Assembly (NCBI GenBank): GCA_003224075.1
Contig: QHYF01000266.1
Location: 1-6,148 of the forward strand
DNA from: Acidobacteriota bacterium
Lineage (GTDB): Bacteria; Acidobacteriota; Terriglobia; Acidiferrales; UBA7541
DNA length: 6,148 nucleotides
Reading direction: 5' to 3'
Shown: in pieces, positions 1 to 5,361 of the stretch
How the letters are laid out: every line of letters begins with the position of its first letter
Position numbering within the stretch: position 1 is the first letter of the stretch
Notes under the pieces: model-generated
Database searches by the model: none
What the model was told of the DNA's origin: nothing
Seen by the model: the letters and a program-made list of their open reading frames with translations, nothing else
Translations under genes and position numbers: made by a program

Positions 1-191
1 CCCACGCGCTCTGCCGCCGCAAAGGAATAGCTTCCGTCGCCCGCTCCGATGTCCGCCACCACGTCACCTGGCTTCCAGTCCGTCAGCTTGGCAAGCCGGC
101 CGATCTCCTCAGCCGCATCGCCGCGGGCCCAGCAAGCGAACGCAAGAACAGTCATCAAACCCAGGCCACTGAGAATTCGTTTTTTGCGCAT
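1..191 (-). CDS. SAM-dependent methyltransferase with exported-type N-terminus, 5' part only
   Basis: Only the first 63 codons are visible; the gene runs off the left edge. The start is ATG at 191-189, preceded by a strong Shine-Dalgarno (GGGAGG, plus-strand cctccc 201-206) nine bases away. The N-terminus is basic (MRKKR) followed by a hydrophobic stretch to about residue 22, which looks like a signal peptide or membrane anchor. A Cys at 20 is preceded by AFA, a poor lipobox. Residues 28-43 resemble the helix before a Rossmann methyltransferase core (EEIGRLAKLTDWKPGD). Residues 44-53 (VVADIGAGDG) are a clear motif I, the glycine-rich SAM-binding loop. The substrate cannot be told from this fragment. 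It diverges from the plus-strand gene at 583. A methyltransferase needing cytoplasmic SAM behind an export signal is odd; an inner-membrane anchor facing the cytoplasm is an alternative. Confidence 0.8.
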   Translation of the reverse strand, partial: MRKKRILSGLGLMTVLAFACWARGDAAEEIGRLAKLTDWKPGDVVADIGAGDGSYSFAAAERV

Positions 192-200
192 TTTTCGAGT

Positions 201-206
201 CCTCCC
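201..206 (-). promoter_or_regulatory. Ribosome-binding site of the methyltransferase
   Basis: The minus strand reads GGGAGGA nine bases before the ATG at 191-189. It fixes the start of the partial methyltransferase gene. Confidence 0.7.
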
Positions 207-417
207 AGCAGATGCTTTATCGCGCTCGCATCATTCTACTTAGACTGCTCCCCTCTTTCTCCGTCTCTGCCCTGCGCTGCCCAGTTGCATTGCGATTGGG
301 TGCATCGGCGCCCCACATCTCTACGATCCACAGCGCCAACGAAGGAGAAGCGTCACCTTCGCACAGATGTTCTGACGGGAAATTCTGCTTCAGCCCGATG
401 AGATGAAAAGATTGACC

Positions 418-434
418 CGCCAACGGTATTGGCG
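418..434. repeat. Small inverted repeat CGCCAA / TTGGCG
   Basis: Perfect six-base arms CGCCAA (418-423) and TTGGCG (429-434) surround a five-base centre. It lies directly after a TTGACC (-35-like) hexamer at 412-417, a position where an operator could sit. An RNA hairpin or chance are equally possible. No regulator gene is present in the window. Confidence 0.4.
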
Positions 435-512
435 AGACGGATACACGATAGTACCTGCGCTCTATCGACCGCCACGCATGGGTCGGGGACAATCGCCTCA
501 AATCAGAGAATC

Positions 513-541
513 CTAATCCCTACAGAACGTAGTCGGATTGG
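513..541 (+). repeat. Bulged hairpin in the leader of the secreted-protein gene
   Basis: AATCC (515-519) pairs with GGATT (535-539), and CTAC (520-523) pairs with GTAG (529-532) around the loop AGAAC. Bases 533-534 are bulged, and a T-G plus a C-G pair can extend the base. It ends 41 bases before the ATG at 583, so it would fall in the 5' untranslated region if transcription starts upstream. No T-run follows, so it is not an obvious terminator. It matches no riboswitch class I can name. Confidence 0.35.
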
Positions 542-582
542 CGGTTCCCGGGTTTCAGTCCAAAAGGAATTGGAGATCGTGC

Positions 583-915
583 ATGAAACCTTTTAGTTTG
601 TTGAAGATACCGGTGATTCTGGTCGGCCTGGGAGCTGCCTTGCTCCTGACCCCTGCCTGCAAGGCGCAATCGGAAGTGGCTCCCGATCACTTCGACGGAA
701 CGGACGCCTGGGAGGCAGCCGCGCACAAGCCCTTGGCGGCCAAGACCAAGCCGGCGTCGGCATCCGCGCTGGTGCAAGCCCAGAATCAGAATGCCGGCTC
801 GAGCGCGACCGTGCAGCTCGCTGCCGCGCGCGATCTCTCAAAGCCTGCGCGTCAAGACGCCGTTGCGATCCAAGACAAGCGCAAGACCGCCGTTCGCAAA
901 TCGGACCCGAAATAA
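583..915 (+). CDS. Small secreted protein of unknown function (110 aa)
   Basis: I do not recognise this family. I place the start at ATG 583 because GGAGA (572-576) lies six bases upstream and translation then begins with a textbook export signal: MKPF, basic residues to K8, a hydrophobic core over residues 9-22 (PVILVGLGAALLL), then TPACKAQS. Cleavage after Ala28 (CKA|QS) by signal peptidase I is plausible. Cys26 in TPAC is a weak lipobox, so a lipoprotein is possible but less favoured. The mature part starts with an acidic patch (EVAPDHFDGTDAWE, about 31-44), then becomes a low-complexity Ala/Gln/Ser-rich region with a Lys/Arg-rich tail, probably disordered. An in-frame ATG at 538 would put 15 non-hydrophobic residues before the signal and is unlikely. 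It stands alone, converging on the salvage operon. Confidence 0.72.
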   Translation: MKPFSLLKIPVILVGLGAALLLTPACKAQSEVAPDHFDGTDAWEAAAHKPLAAKTKPASASALVQAQNQNAGSSATVQLAAARDLSKPARQDAVAIQDKRKTAVRKSDPK

Positions 916-923
916 CCGGAAAT

Positions 924-946
924 CGCTCGCGGCGGAATGGCGAGCG
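924..946 (+). terminator. Hairpin just after the secreted-protein gene
   Basis: Seven-base perfect arms CGCTCGC (924-930) and GCGAGCG (940-946) enclose a nine-base loop, eight bases after the TAA at 913-915. There is no T-tract behind it, so it may act as a 3' stabilising hairpin or a weak or factor-assisted terminator. Confidence 0.45.
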
Positions 947-976
947 GTTAAGAAAGGCCGGAACCGGCGCTGAAGA

Positions 977-996
977 CCCGGCGTGCTTACGCCGGG
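977..996 (-). terminator. Strong GC hairpin after the salvage operon
   Basis: An eight-base perfect stem CCCGGCGT (977-984) / ACGCCGGG (989-996) with a four-base loop begins 14 bases after the stop codon of the amidohydrolase (1011-1013). Downstream on the minus strand comes TCTTC, a poor U-tract. It sits between convergent genes and may serve both directions. Confidence 0.55.
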
Positions 997-1010
997 GCCG
1001 AAAGCCAATT

Positions 1011-2426
1011 CTACTTCAACGACGCCTCAATTTTGGTTTTGTACTCGCGCGCTTTCGCGAGGATTGCGGGCTCATCCAGCGTTAACAGTTTCCTGTCGCG
1101 CATCACCGCGCGTCCGCCGATGATCACCGTCTCCACGTCGCTGCCTTTCAATGCATACGCCAATTGCGAGTACACGTCGTACATCGGCACGGCATTCGGC
1201 GCGTCCAGCCCGATCACAATGATGTCAGCCTTCTTGCCGGTTTCGAGCGAACCGATCTCCTTCTCCATGTGCAGCGCCCGCGCGCCCTCGATGGTGGCCA
1301 TCTCGACGACGGCCTTGGCGCCCAGCGCTCGCGGGTCCATCTTCGTAACCTTCTGAAGCTTTGCCGCCAGGTCCATCTCTTCCATCAAGTCCAGGTCGTT
1401 GTTGCTCCCCGCGGGGCCGTCGGTCCCCAGGCCGACCGCTATGCCTGCCGCGCGTTCTTCAATCACCGGAGCGACACCGCTCGCCAGCATCATGTTGCTC
1501 GAAGGATTGTGCACGCACCCAACCTGGCGCTGCGCGAGGATCTTGCGGTCCGCCGCATCAACCCAGATGCAGTGCGCCGCTACCACGTCCGGCCCGAGAA
1601 TTCCGAGCCTGTCCAGATATTGCACCGGTGTCGTGCCGTTTTTCTCCCGGCTGGCACCCAATTCTTTCTTTGTCTCCGCAACGTGAATCAGGATCGGTGC
1701 GTTGTACTTCCGCGCCAGTGCCGCCGAATCCTGAAGCGTTTTCGGCGAACACAAATACATCGAGTGCGGCGCGACGGCCGCATGAATCAGCGGATCACCC
1801 TGCCAGCGTTTCAGAAATTTTTCTGTATAATCGAGCATCGCGGCATTGCTCTTATTGTCCGGCGCGGGAAAGTCGAGGAACGTTTCGCCCAAGACGCCGC
1901 GCATGCCCGCCAGTTTGGTCTCCTCGGCAATGGCGTCCTCGAAGTAGTACATGTCCACAAACGTCGTCACACCGCCGCGGATCTGCTCGGCGGCAGCTAG
2001 CCGGGTGCCCCAGCGCACGAATTCCTCGTTCACATTCTTCGCTTCCGCCGGAAAAATCGCTTTCGTCAGCCACTCTTCCAGCGTCACGTCATCCTTCAAC
2101 CCGCGCAGCAGCGCCATCGGCACGTGCGTATGGCCATTAATGAGCCCCGGCAGCACGAGCTTCCCCTTTGCGTCAATGGTTTGCGCCCCGGAGTACTTAG
2201 CTTCGACCGCCGCGCGCGGACCCACGGCCACGATGGCGTCGCCCTTCACCGCGACGGCTCCATCCTCGATGATGCGGCGTTCCGCGTTCATCGTGACGAA
2301 CGTGCCGCCCGTCACGATGAGGTCGGCTTTTTCTTTCTTGGTCTGCGCGTAAATGGAAGAGACGGAGCAAAGCAAGCCAATCAACGCTATGGAGGATAGT
2401 GCGATCGAACTTCTCACGGTCTTCAT
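1011..2426 (-). CDS. Exported MTA/SAH-deaminase-type amidohydrolase (471 aa)
   Basis: This is a metal-dependent amidohydrolase of the 5'-methylthioadenosine/S-adenosylhomocysteine deaminase (MtaD) branch of the ATZ/TRZ group. Such enzymes hydrolyse the 6-amino group of MTA, SAH and often adenosine, giving the inosine derivative and ammonia. Visible active-site residues are His99 and His101 (NGHTH), His248 and Glu251 (IHVAET), His285 (AAHC) and Asp336 (GLGTDGPAGSNND). The sequences after HTH (MALLRG), around 126-136 (PAEAKNVNEEF) and at 385-400 (EIGSLETGKKADIIVI) fit this branch well. Unlike typical family members, residues 1-27 form a signal peptide: basic MKTVR, hydrophobic core, then SIYA|Q. 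The enzymatic domain starts near residue 34. ATG 2426 lies 17 bases after the cdd stop with only a weak GGGAA site, so it is the operon's last gene, probably coupled to cdd. A chlorohydrolase or guanine-deaminase relative is less likely. Confidence 0.85.
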   Translation of the reverse strand: MKTVRSSIALSSIALIGLLCSVSSIYAQTKKEKADLIVTGGTFVTMNAERRIIEDGAVAVKGDAIVAVGPRAAVEAKYSGAQTIDAKGKLVLPGLINGHTHVPMALLRGLKDDVTLEEWLTKAIFPAEAKNVNEEFVRWGTRLAAAEQIRGGVTTFVDMYYFEDAIAEETKLAGMRGVLGETFLDFPAPDNKSNAAMLDYTEKFLKRWQGDPLIHAAVAPHSMYLCSPKTLQDSAALARKYNAPILIHVAETKKELGASREKNGTTPVQYLDRLGILGPDVVAAHCIWVDAADRKILAQRQVGCVHNPSSNMMLASGVAPVIEERAAGIAVGLGTDGPAGSNNDLDLMEEMDLAAKLQKVTKMDPRALGAKAVVEMATIEGARALHMEKEIGSLETGKKADIIVIGLDAPNAVPMYDVYSQLAYALKGSDVETVIIGGRAVMRDRKLLTLDEPAILAKAREYKTKIEASLK

Positions 2427-2443
2427 GAATGGTTTCCCGTTGC

Positions 2444-2836
2444 TCAGAGGTTCGAGGAATCAAAGGGCTTCGGAAACAAATCTTTCATTTGAATCACTTC
2501 GGTTTTGCCCTTGAGATTCGCCATGATCACGGGAACGTCGCCGCAAAATTCCCAGATCAATTGGCGGCACGCCCCGCAGGGCGGCGTCAACGTCTCGGTG
2601 TCCGTCACCACGCAGATGGCGTCGAACCCGCGCTCGCCCTCGCTGATGGCCTTGAAGATGGCGACGCGTTCGGCGCAAACGGTAAGGCCGTAAGTGGCGT
2701 TTTCGACGTTGCAGCCCCCAAAAATCCTGCCCGAAGTGGCGCGCAGCGCGGCCCCCACGCGAAAATTGGAAAACGGCGCATGCGCGTTTTCCCTCGCCTG
2801 CTTGGCCGCGGAAATCAGGACTCCATTGTCGCTCAC
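2444..2836 (-). CDS. cdd: Cytidine deaminase (130 aa)
   Basis: Cdd hydrolyses cytidine and deoxycytidine to uridine and deoxyuridine in the cytoplasm. The protein has the size of the small homotetrameric, one-zinc class. Cys54, Cys87 and Cys90 (VCAE and PCGAC) would bind zinc, and Glu56 of CAE is the proton shuttle. FSNFRVGAAL near residues 22-31 and NVENATYG at 43-50 are the family's substrate-pocket segments. I choose GTG at 2836-2834 (protein beginning MSDNGVL). GGGAGG (plus-strand cctccc 2844-2849) is seven bases upstream, and the N-terminus then matches the family. A GTG at 2854 would add six residues and place the ribosome-binding site inside the gene. The first 84 bases lie in a 302-bp duplicated segment and are repeated upstream at 3055-3138. 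The gene itself is complete. Its distance to the pnp stop is now 335 bases; without the duplication it would be 33. Confidence 0.93.
   Translation of the reverse strand: MSDNGVLISAAKQARENAHAPFSNFRVGAALRATSGRIFGGCNVENATYGLTVCAERVAIFKAISEGERGFDAICVVTDTETLTPPCGACRQLIWEFCGDVPVIMANLKGKTEVIQMKDLFPKPFDSSNL
2768..2792. repeat. Near-perfect palindrome inside cdd, copy 1
   Basis: The arms GGAAAAC (2768-2774) and GTTTTCC (2786-2792) flank the perfect palindrome GCGCATGCGC (2776-2785), with one unpaired G at 2775. It codes for Cdd residues around ENAHAPF. It lies about 15 bases inside the left end of the duplicated unit. Confidence 0.8.
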
Positions 2837-2843
2837 GCGCACG

Positions 2844-2849
2844 CCTCCC
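2844..2849 (-). promoter_or_regulatory. Ribosome-binding site that decides the cdd start
   Basis: The minus strand reads GGGAGG seven bases before the GTG at 2836-2834. An identical copy lies at 3146-3151, before the truncated cdd copy. Confidence 0.7.
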
Positions 2850-2869
2850 GGCACGTCTTAAGAAGTATT

Positions 2870-3055
2870 CTACGCAATCGCCTCGGCAATTCGCGGAATG
2901 ATCGCCTTCAGCAGCCCGATGAACTGGTCTTTCACGCGTTCCGCCGTGTCTAAAACTTCCTCATGGCGGAGCGGTTGATCGAGGATGCCAGCAGCCGCGT
3001 TGGTCACGCACGAGATGCCGAGCACGCGAATGCCGCTGTGGCGCGCAGCAATCAC
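2870..3055 (-). pseudogene. Duplicated 3' fragment of pnp (last 61 codons)
   Basis: This is an exact copy of Pnp residues 247-307, from VIAARHSG to the TAG stop, including the base-site Asn of CVTNAAAG. It lacks the phosphate-binding loop and the rest of the catalytic core, so it cannot be a working enzyme. Its first codon happens to be GTG (3055-3053). This overlaps the TGA that ends the truncated cdd copy, so some translation by reinitiation is conceivable but undemonstrated. The full-length pnp at 3172-4095 is unaffected. Confidence 0.88.
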
Positions 3056-3138
3056 CCCACGCGAAAATTGGAAAACGGCGCATGCGCGTTTTCCCTCGCC
3101 TGCTTGGCCGCGGAAATCAGGACTCCATTGTCGCTCAC
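3052..3138 (-). pseudogene. Duplicated 5' fragment of cdd (28 codons, then stop)
   Basis: The duplication provides a second GTG start (3138-3136) with the same GGGAGG ribosome-binding site as intact cdd. The frame encodes the first 28 Cdd residues (MSDNGVL to NFRVG) and then meets TGA at 3054-3052, formed by the junction. All zinc ligands and the catalytic Glu are missing, so the product is non-functional. It may still attract ribosomes on the operon mRNA between pnp and the intact cdd. Confidence 0.85.
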
Positions 3139-3357
3139 GCGCACGCCTCCCGGCACGTCTTAAGAAGTATTCTACGCAATCGCCTCGGCAATTCGCGGAA
3201 TGATCGCCTTCAGCAGCCCGATGAACTGGTCTTTCACGCGTTCCGCCGTGTCTAAAACTTCCTCATGGCGGAGCGGTTGATCGAGGATGCCAGCAGCCGC
3301 GTTGGTCACGCACGAGATGCCGAGCACGCGAATGCCGCTGTGGCGCGCAGCAATCAC
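3056..3357. repeat. Direct tandem duplication, copy 2 (302 bp)
   Basis: This copy is identical to 2754-3055 with no mismatches seen. It carries the genuine 3' end of pnp (codon 247 to the stop at 3172-3174), the 33-base spacer, and a truncated duplicate of the cdd start. No transposase, target-site pattern or terminal inverted repeats mark it as a mobile element. Confidence 0.97.
3070..3094. repeat. Near-perfect palindrome, copy 2
   Basis: This is the duplicate of the palindrome at 2768-2792, shifted by 302 bases. It lies about 15 bases from the tandem junction at 3055/3056, now in the non-functional cdd fragment. Confidence 0.8.
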
Positions 3358-4095
3358 TTCCGGAACCGTGGACATGCCCACAAGGTCTGCGCCGATCTCG
3401 CGAAGGTAGCCTATTTCCGCCGGCGTCTCGTAGTTCGGCCCGGCCAGCGCTGCGTACACACCTTCGTCCATTCCGATGCCCATGCGTTTTCCTTCCCCAA
3501 GGGCCATTTCACGAAACTTTCGGTCATACGCCGAAGTCATGTCCGGAAAGCGCGCGCCGAATCTTTCCTCATTGGGGCCCGAAAGCGGATTGACACCCTG
3601 CAAATTAATATGATCGCTGATCGCCACCAGCCGCCCCTGCACGAATTCCCGTTTAATGCCGCCCGCGGCGTTCGTCAGAATGACGGCCTTCACGCCCATG
3701 CGCGCGAAGACGCGGATGGGAAACGCCACCTCCTTCACGGAATAGCCTTCATAAAGATGGACGCGGCCCTGCATCCCCGCTACGGGGATCGCTCCCACTT
3801 TTCCGATGACCAGCTTGCCGGCATGACCGATCGCGGTTGATTGAGGAAAGTGGGGAATCTTCGCGTAGGGAATTTTCGTCGCGCTCGAGAATTCGTCCGC
3901 AAGAGCGCCCAGTCCCGAGCCAAGAACCAGTGCAATCTTCGGCCGGAGAGCCGTTTTTGAAAAAATAAACTCAGCGGCGCGCCCCGCGCGTTCGAATTCA
4001 TCGGGAGTTCTGCTTGCTTTCGTCACCGCGGTCGGCGCGTCATTCACGCTGCGACTGTTTCTTGGCGTCCTCTTGCTCTTCGTTTTCGGACTCAT
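3172..4095 (-). CDS. Purine nucleoside phosphorylase, trimeric type (307 aa)
   Basis: The enzyme splits inosine and guanosine (and deoxy forms) with phosphate into base and (deoxy)ribose-1-phosphate. Visible landmarks are the phosphate loop LVLGSGLG (56-63, Ser60), GRVHLYEGY (110-118, with Arg111, His113 and Tyr115), LTNAAGG (140-146), AGPNYETPAE (218-227, Glu223), GMSTVPE (240-246) and SCVTNAAAG (261-269, Asn265). Glu223 and Asn265 correspond to the Glu/Asn pair of trimeric 6-oxopurine-specific PNPs, so adenosine should be a poor substrate. ATG 4095-4093 overlaps the transporter's TGA as ATGA, indicating translational coupling. An open frame extends upstream to 4254 but runs inside the transporter gene and is not family-like. 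The first 32 or so residues are a Lys/Arg/Ser/Thr-rich extension absent from most homologues. Codons 247 to the stop are repeated downstream at 2870-3055. Also called punA or deoD2 in various genomes. Confidence 0.93.
   Translation of the reverse strand: MSPKTKSKRTPRNSRSVNDAPTAVTKASRTPDEFERAGRAAEFIFSKTALRPKIALVLGSGLGALADEFSSATKIPYAKIPHFPQSTAIGHAGKLVIGKVGAIPVAGMQGRVHLYEGYSVKEVAFPIRVFARMGVKAVILTNAAGGIKREFVQGRLVAISDHINLQGVNPLSGPNEERFGARFPDMTSAYDRKFREMALGEGKRMGIGMDEGVYAALAGPNYETPAEIGYLREIGADLVGMSTVPEVIAARHSGIRVLGISCVTNAAAGILDQPLRHEEVLDTAERVKDQFIGLLKAIIPRIAEAIA
4092..4095 (-). other. ATGA stop/start overlap between transporter and pnp
   Basis: The transporter's TGA (4094-4092) and the pnp ATG (4095-4093) share the four bases ATGA. 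No strong Shine-Dalgarno precedes pnp (only a GGA), so pnp is probably translated by ribosomes terminating on the transporter gene. Confidence 0.8.
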
Positions 4096-5309
4096 GTAAG
4101 CATTCCGACAATGGAAGCGGACATCAAATTGGCCATCGTGCCGGCGAGCATGGCGCGAATGCCGAATTTCGCGAGCTGCCCGCGCTGTTCCGGCGCAAGC
4201 GCGCCGATGCCGCCGATCTGTATGCCGATGGAGCTGAAGTTGGCAAAACCGCAAAGCGCGAACGTTGCGATTGTGAAAGTTCGCGGATCGAGCGTGCTCT
4301 TGATCGCCCCGAGTTGCTGGAACGCCACAAGTTCATTGATCACCATGCGCGTCCCAAGAAGATTCCCCATGGCTCCGCACTCCTTCCACGGAATGCCGAT
4401 CACCCATGCGACCGGGGCAAAGAGCCAGCCAAAGACTTGCTGCAAGCTGGATGGAAACCACGCCACATGAGCGTGCCCCCAGCCCATCATGGCGTTCAGC
4501 AGCGCGAGCAAAGCCAGGAACGTGACCAGCATCGCGGCCACGTTGAGCGCCAGATGCAAGCCGTCAATCGTGCCGCGCGCGATGGCCCCAAGCACGTTTG
4601 GCTCTTTTTCCATCTCCGGCATTTGGACTTTGCCCGCCGTCAGGGCCTGCTCCGTCTCTGGCACGAGCATCTTGGCCATCAGCAAGGTACCCGGCGCCGT
4701 CATGATCACCGCCGTTAGCAGATGCTTCGCTTCGATACCGAAAGCGATATACGCGGCCATGATCCCGCCGGAGACATGGGCCATGCCGCTGGTCATCACC
4801 ACCATCAATTCGGATTTTGTGAGTTTATTCAGAAACGGCCGGATGGTCAGCGGGGCCTCGGTCTGTCCCATGAAGATGCTCGCCGCGACATTCAGCGATT
4901 CCGCCCCGCTCGCCCCCATGACGCGCGTCATGATCCAAGCGGCGATGCGGATAATCAACTGCATCACCCCGATGTGGTAGAGCAGCGCGAAAAATGCCGC
5001 GATGAATATGATTGTGGGGAGCACTTGAAAGGCGAACGAGAATCCCATGGAGGAAACTTTTTTGCCGATTTCGCCAAAGACAAATTCAGAGCCGACGTAG
5101 GAATAGCTGAGCAGCTTGTTGACGTAAAAACCCGCGGTCTGAAAGATGTTCCGCCCGATTTCAAATCGCAGGACGAAGAAGGCAAAGGACACCTGCAGGC
5201 CCAGTCCCCAGAGAACGGTCTTCAGGCGGATCGCCTTGCGATCCGTCGAAAACAAGTACGCGAGACCAACCATCGTGGCCAATCCCAGCAATCCGGCGAA
5301 TCGTCCCAT
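4092..5309 (-). CDS. NupC/CNT-family concentrative nucleoside transporter (405 aa)
   Basis: This inner-membrane symporter imports nucleosides, driven by H+ or Na+. The protein is hydrophobic throughout and has the normal CNT length. The re-entrant hairpin motif GQTEAPL (148-154) carries the Gln-Thr-Glu that contacts the nucleobase and ion in the Vibrio cholerae CNT structure. INELVAF (324-330, Glu326) and CGFANFSSIGIQIGG (353-367, with Phe355, Asn357 and Ser360) supply the ribose and base contacts of the second hairpin half. SGMAHVSGG (174-182) is the conserved segment near the sodium site. I take ATG 5309-5307 as the start. GAGGAG (plus-strand ctcctc 5315-5320) lies five bases before it, and the protein then begins with the first membrane segment. 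It follows the pyrimidine phosphorylase by 52 bases, and its stop overlaps the pnp start. Ion choice and purine/pyrimidine preference cannot be read safely. Confidence 0.94.
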   Translation of the reverse strand: MGRFAGLLGLATMVGLAYLFSTDRKAIRLKTVLWGLGLQVSFAFFVLRFEIGRNIFQTAGFYVNKLLSYSYVGSEFVFGEIGKKVSSMGFSFAFQVLPTIIFIAAFFALLYHIGVMQLIIRIAAWIMTRVMGASGAESLNVAASIFMGQTEAPLTIRPFLNKLTKSELMVVMTSGMAHVSGGIMAAYIAFGIEAKHLLTAVIMTAPGTLLMAKMLVPETEQALTAGKVQMPEMEKEPNVLGAIARGTIDGLHLALNVAAMLVTFLALLALLNAMMGWGHAHVAWFPSSLQQVFGWLFAPVAWVIGIPWKECGAMGNLLGTRMVINELVAFQQLGAIKSTLDPRTFTIATFALCGFANFSSIGIQIGGIGALAPEQRGQLAKFGIRAMLAGTMANLMSASIVGMLT

Positions 5310-5314
5310 ACATT

Positions 5315-5320
5315 CTCCTC
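5315..5320 (-). promoter_or_regulatory. Ribosome-binding site of the nucleoside transporter
   Basis: The minus strand reads GAGGAG five bases before the ATG at 5309-5307. An out-of-frame ATG occurs between them at 5313-5311, so the in-frame ATG is preferred. Confidence 0.65.
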
Positions 5321-5361
5321 TTTCTTTTCGATCTTCTCGCCTCGGACCGCCGCCAATCGGT

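Larger units (their letters stand above)
192..582. other. Divergent intergenic region, no gene supported
   Basis: This 391-base stretch separates the leftward methyltransferase from the rightward secreted-protein gene, so it should hold both promoters. Open frames inside it (for example 217-501 minus and 212-406 plus) show no recognisable domain, signal peptide or good ribosome-binding site, and I do not call them. A TTGACC at 412-417 resembles a plus-strand -35 box but has no convincing -10 at the right distance. Two hairpins are listed separately (418-434 and 513-541). Confidence 0.6.
2754..3055. repeat. Direct tandem duplication, copy 1 (302 bp)
   Basis: Base-by-base comparison at an offset of 302 gives an uninterrupted match from 2753 to 3055 (against 3055 to 3357). 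Outside this run the bases differ at once (C2752 versus A3054; C3056 versus T3358). The unit is therefore 302 bp with one base of ambiguity at the junction. This copy carries the 5' end of the intact cdd, the original short pnp-cdd spacer, and a second copy of the pnp 3' end. Confidence 0.97.

Noticed and set aside
217..501. 94-codon minus-strand frame in the divergent intergenic region
   Set aside because: There is no convincing ribosome-binding site, signal or motif, and the composition looks non-coding.
1164..2000. Long plus-strand open frame (278 codons) opposite the amidohydrolase
   Set aside because: It lies wholly antisense to a gene with intact catalytic motifs, is rich in Arg/His as expected of a mirrored GC-rich gene, and has no domain signature.
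2444..2854. Longer cdd starting at GTG 2854
   Set aside because: It would place the GGGAGG Shine-Dalgarno inside the gene and add MPGGVR before the family-like MSDNGVL start at 2836.
2754..3357. Tandem repeat as a CRISPR array or insertion sequence
   Set aside because: There are only two abutting 302-bp units with no spacers, no transposase and no terminal inverted repeats; the content is explained entirely by pnp and cdd ends.
2963..3840. Plus-strand frames sharing the same N-terminus (2963-3163 and 3265-3840), seeming like a duplicated gene pair
   Set aside because: Their shared start is just the antisense of the 302-bp duplication within pnp; after the repeat ends they diverge with no protein-like features.
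3172..4254. Longer pnp reading with a start at 4254
   Set aside because: The extra 53 residues are read out of frame inside the transporter's C-terminal coding region and are His/Arg-rich. The ATG at 4095 has a classic ATGA overlap.
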